This document shows positions 10,395 through 64,000 of a DNA stretch of 64,000 bases, one piece after another (the stretch's first letter is position 1; each line of letters begins with the position of its first letter). Below the pieces are notes generated by a model. That model was not told where the DNA came from. It saw only the letters and a program-made list of their open reading frames with translations, and made no database searches. Origin of the DNA: Cristatella mucedo (lineage: Eukaryota > Bryozoa > Phylactolaemata > Cristatellidae); assembly GCA_009760855.2 (NCBI GenBank), contig WPIO01000005.1:5812001-5876000 (forward strand), read 5' to 3'. A program made the translations under genes and the position numbers.

Positions 10395-10905
10395 CACAGA
10401 GTTCTTGTCAGGCCAATTGCGCACGGCTGTAAAACAGAGCTCGAAATGAAATTGGCCAGCGTTACACTGCTCTTTAGGAATCGTTGACAAGAGCAAGCCA
10501 TGTCTTAAAGGACATCATAAAAGTACTTCCACAGGGCAAGGAAATAGTACATCTCTAGTAATTGCTGGTCTTGAAACACACTAACGCGAGCAAGTCTTGA
10601 TATGGGAGCACTTTCGAGTACATTTCATCCAAAAACTGCACAAAAAAAACGTAAAAACTTTCATGAAATGCTTGCACGTCTTTGGAAGCTGTTGCTTATT
10701 CGAGTATTAAAGACTCAACAGGCGATGTGGCGAGTCACTGCAGCTTGATACACTCAACACCGTGTTTTTAAGAAAATTGATGCATTTTTAATTCAGATTT
10801 CTCTACAAGACTTAAGCTTATTGAAAAAGGCTGTTCCTTATTAAGGCACACCATTCGGAGGAAATAGTCTGGTGTCATGCGAGAACATCTTGAAGGGGCT
10901 TGCTG
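10395..10905. other. Intergenic, nothing recognised
   Basis: AT-rich unique-looking sequence with only short open frames. Confidence 0.5.
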
Positions 10906-10907
10906 CT

Positions 10908-11085
10908 GTATACTAGCTGATTTAACAGCCTCTTTTGTATAGCGACAGAAGAGCCTTTACGGCTATCACCACCGCTTGCACTGGCGAATAAAGGATCGCC
11001 CACCACATGATTCAAACCCACGACCATGGGGCCGAGGTCGTAAAAAGCAACAGCCTTACCTAGCGAGCCACCACGGCTCGAATGC
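10908..11085 (-). repeat. SINE-B copy 2
   Basis: Well-preserved minus-strand SINE-B. The tRNA-like head is at the right end (box A in TGGCTCGCTAGGTAAGG, box B in GTGGGTTTGAATC). The body has GGGCGATCCTTTATTCGCC and GATAGCCGTAAAGGCTCTTC. It ends GAGGCTGTTAAATCAGCTAG. Confidence 0.88.
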
Positions 11086-11239
11086 ATGACTTCGACCTTG
11101 ACGCCATTTCTAAAACGTGCTGAAAGGACAAGTTTACGTCACTCTTAAGAGATACTGATCTGATCCTGGATACTAATCTGACTGCATCGATGCAGCACCA
11201 GGCTCGGTCTCCTCGTGCCCTCGATGGATAATATGTCAG

Positions 11240-11500
11240 CTATTCGATTCTCTTGCAATGACATCTTCACTCCTGCTGCCAAATGTGGCAAACTTTTCAA
11301 GACACCCTGAGCTGCTACTTCCATGCTTAAACGGCTCACTCTGTGCACCTCAAAGAGGACTACACCCGTGTCAAGACGTTGCTGAGTGCGTAAAAATATG
11401 GCGAACACGGCTGAGAGATCATTTGAAGACCTCAAAATGGTGTCATTCCTGATGGCCTCCGAGGCGGTTTCACTATGCTTCCTTATATTCTTTTACTTTG
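11240..11500 (+). repeat. Repeat D copy 1, with LINE-B-like piece
   Basis: A segment with CACCTCAAAGAGGACTACAC, GTCAAGACGTTGCTGAGTGC and TCATTCCTGATGGCCTCC recurs at 36,500-36,640. Just left of it, CCTGAGCTGCTACTTCCATG matches LINE-B (50,327), so it may be a LINE-B variant. Confidence 0.5.
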
Positions 11501-11997
11501 GGACAGCCGGGACGCCAAGGCGTACTTTTCTTAGCTCAGCCCCTACGCTGCTACAATGCTAACTGAATCGTTTTCTTACAAAACACAGTTTAGGCTTATT
11601 TTACACACCTCCAAAATTGTGAACAGAAGATGTATCTTGTATGTGTCTGCTCTTTTTTCTCGGTCACAAATCACAGTTTTCTGTACTCCGCCATAATCAA
11701 CTAGAGAACATATACGATGACTTCAGTTTAGATCTATTTCCGTAATAGCGGGACTAGAATATGCACAGTTCTGCTACCATGCTTGGACATGACTCAAGAA
11801 AATATGCCAGCTTGAGGACTTCATACCAACATTCCATACTTGCGTTGCTCCTGGGTCCAAGAGGAACGGCTTATACTAGCACATTAAATGTCAACATTGA
11901 ACGACACTAATGGAAATCAGTCTTTGTTATTAAAAGGAAGTTGCATTTAAATAGTACTAATCGAATTTAATATAAATATTGAGTAATTTGACTAGGT
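11501..11997 (-). other. DDX43 3' UTR and downstream flank
   Basis: Sequence just past the DDX43 stop on the minus strand. An ATTAAA poly(A)-signal variant lies at 11,966-11,971 (reads ATTAAA on minus), about 27 nt after the stop. This is very close, so a later site may be used. No other features. Confidence 0.4.
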
Positions 11998-63083
<51,086 letters not shown>

Positions 63084-63524
63084 CTAAGCAAGGAGAAAAT
63101 TAGATTAGCATACCAATCCTAATCTAAAATGCTCTGGATACAAGCAGATTCCCGTTATATTGTTTAACAACTTGCTTTACCAACCAACTTGTCATCTGGC
63201 TCCCACAATCTCAAAGATTTTCAGTCGGTCACAAGACACTGGCAGTATGAAGCTACAGACAAATAGGAAGCAGTACGACCAACTTAAACAATCAGGGCTA
63301 ATTACATTCAAGTTTCCTTTAGATGACCATTAGAGCTTTGTCTTGTGCAATTTTTCTAGCTAAAAATCGAACTTTTCTGGCTAGGGAAAAAGAGGTTTAC
63401 TACAAATTTAAAACTAGTACCATATCTGGCACGATCGTACGGTGCCCTTTCCAGGGCAAATATCAAATCCAAGAATAGCAATGGCCTCTCAGTGCTCAGG
63501 AGAAGATACCATACTTATATTATT

Positions 63525-64000
63525 TATAATATTACACTTGTATAGCAACCTCAGAGAACTTAATCTCTGTCTGTCTAGGCACTTGGCATATGCTGTACAG
63601 AAAGCACATGACATGGTTCGTGGTAGCATACACAGTATCAACAAACATTAGTATACAAAGGACAAGTCACATGGACCCAGCAAATGCTGTGAGAAACAAG
63701 GGCATTTTTTTAAATGTTGTTAAGTCAGGGGGTGTCGTGATGCCAGTTGAGAGTGAGTCCCTAGCTTTAGGAGCATACAAACTAAAGGCACGGTCTCCAA
63801 AGAATTTGAAGGCTTGTTCGAGGCATAGCTGAATCATTTCAGTCAGAAGAGTGGGTGGTACGATGCTTAGCCTGATTCGGGAGTAGTTCTGATAGGTAGG
63901 CTAGAGCAAGAAAATAAAGCAACTTGAAAGTGAGTGATAACTTTAAAGTCAATGAAGAGCTTGATAGGGAACCACTGTGGGTCGATAAGAGGTGGTATAA
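63525..64000 (-). mobile_element. LINE-A copy running off the right edge
   Basis: Stem-loop with an internal CTGT duplication (ATCTCTGTCTGTCTAGG), UTR (GCACATGACATGGTTCGTGG), then ORF2 C-terminus (GGAGCATACAAACTAAAGG) in minus orientation. In the gene's direction it lies upstream of the KH exon. Confidence 0.85.

Overview
The window looks like a stretch of invertebrate animal nuclear genome. It has spliced genes with GT-AG introns, three genes typical of metazoans, very long dinucleotide microsatellites, and dense interspersed repeats (L2/CR1-type LINEs, tRNA-derived SINEs, Tc1/mariner/pogo/hAT remnants). I cannot name the species. There are no bacterial operons, phage genes or CRISPR arrays, and I found no new defence or metabolic system. 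The most original material is repeat biology.

Layout. (1) 1-1.7 kb, + strand: the last coding exon of ERCC8/CSA, the WD40 subunit of the transcription-coupled repair ubiquitin ligase, with an L2 fragment in the preceding intron. (2) 3.6-4.6 kb, - strand: a complete, intronless HPF1, the PARP1/2 partner that directs serine ADP-ribosylation. (3) 4.7-11.9 kb: intergenic. It holds a GC/CpG-rich block at 6.2-6.8 kb, LINE and SINE pieces, and no gene I can defend. (4) 12.0-63.1 kb, - strand: one gene, DDX43, a DEAD-box RNA helicase with an N-terminal KH domain. I resolved 17 consecutive exons. All splice junctions keep the reading frame and all helicase motifs are intact. The start codon and the first part of the KH domain lie beyond 64 kb. 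(5) 63.5-64 kb: another L2 copy.

The DDX43 introns (about 105 bp to 11 kb) are filled by at least seven repeat families: an L2-clade LINE (called LINE-A here) with a (TTA)n tail and a conserved 3' stem-loop; a second CR1/L2-like LINE (LINE-B); SINE-A, tRNA-derived and ending in the LINE-A-like stem-loop; SINE-B and SINE-C, both tRNA-derived; an unclassified roughly 500-bp family, repeat C (6 copies); and DNA-transposon remnants. Four nested insertions can be dated relative to each other by 5-6 bp target-site duplications.

Two of the host genes (ERCC8, HPF1) act in the DNA-damage response and lie about 1.9 kb apart, tail to tail. DDX43 is an RNA/DNA helicase. Nothing shows they are co-regulated, and their proximity may be chance.
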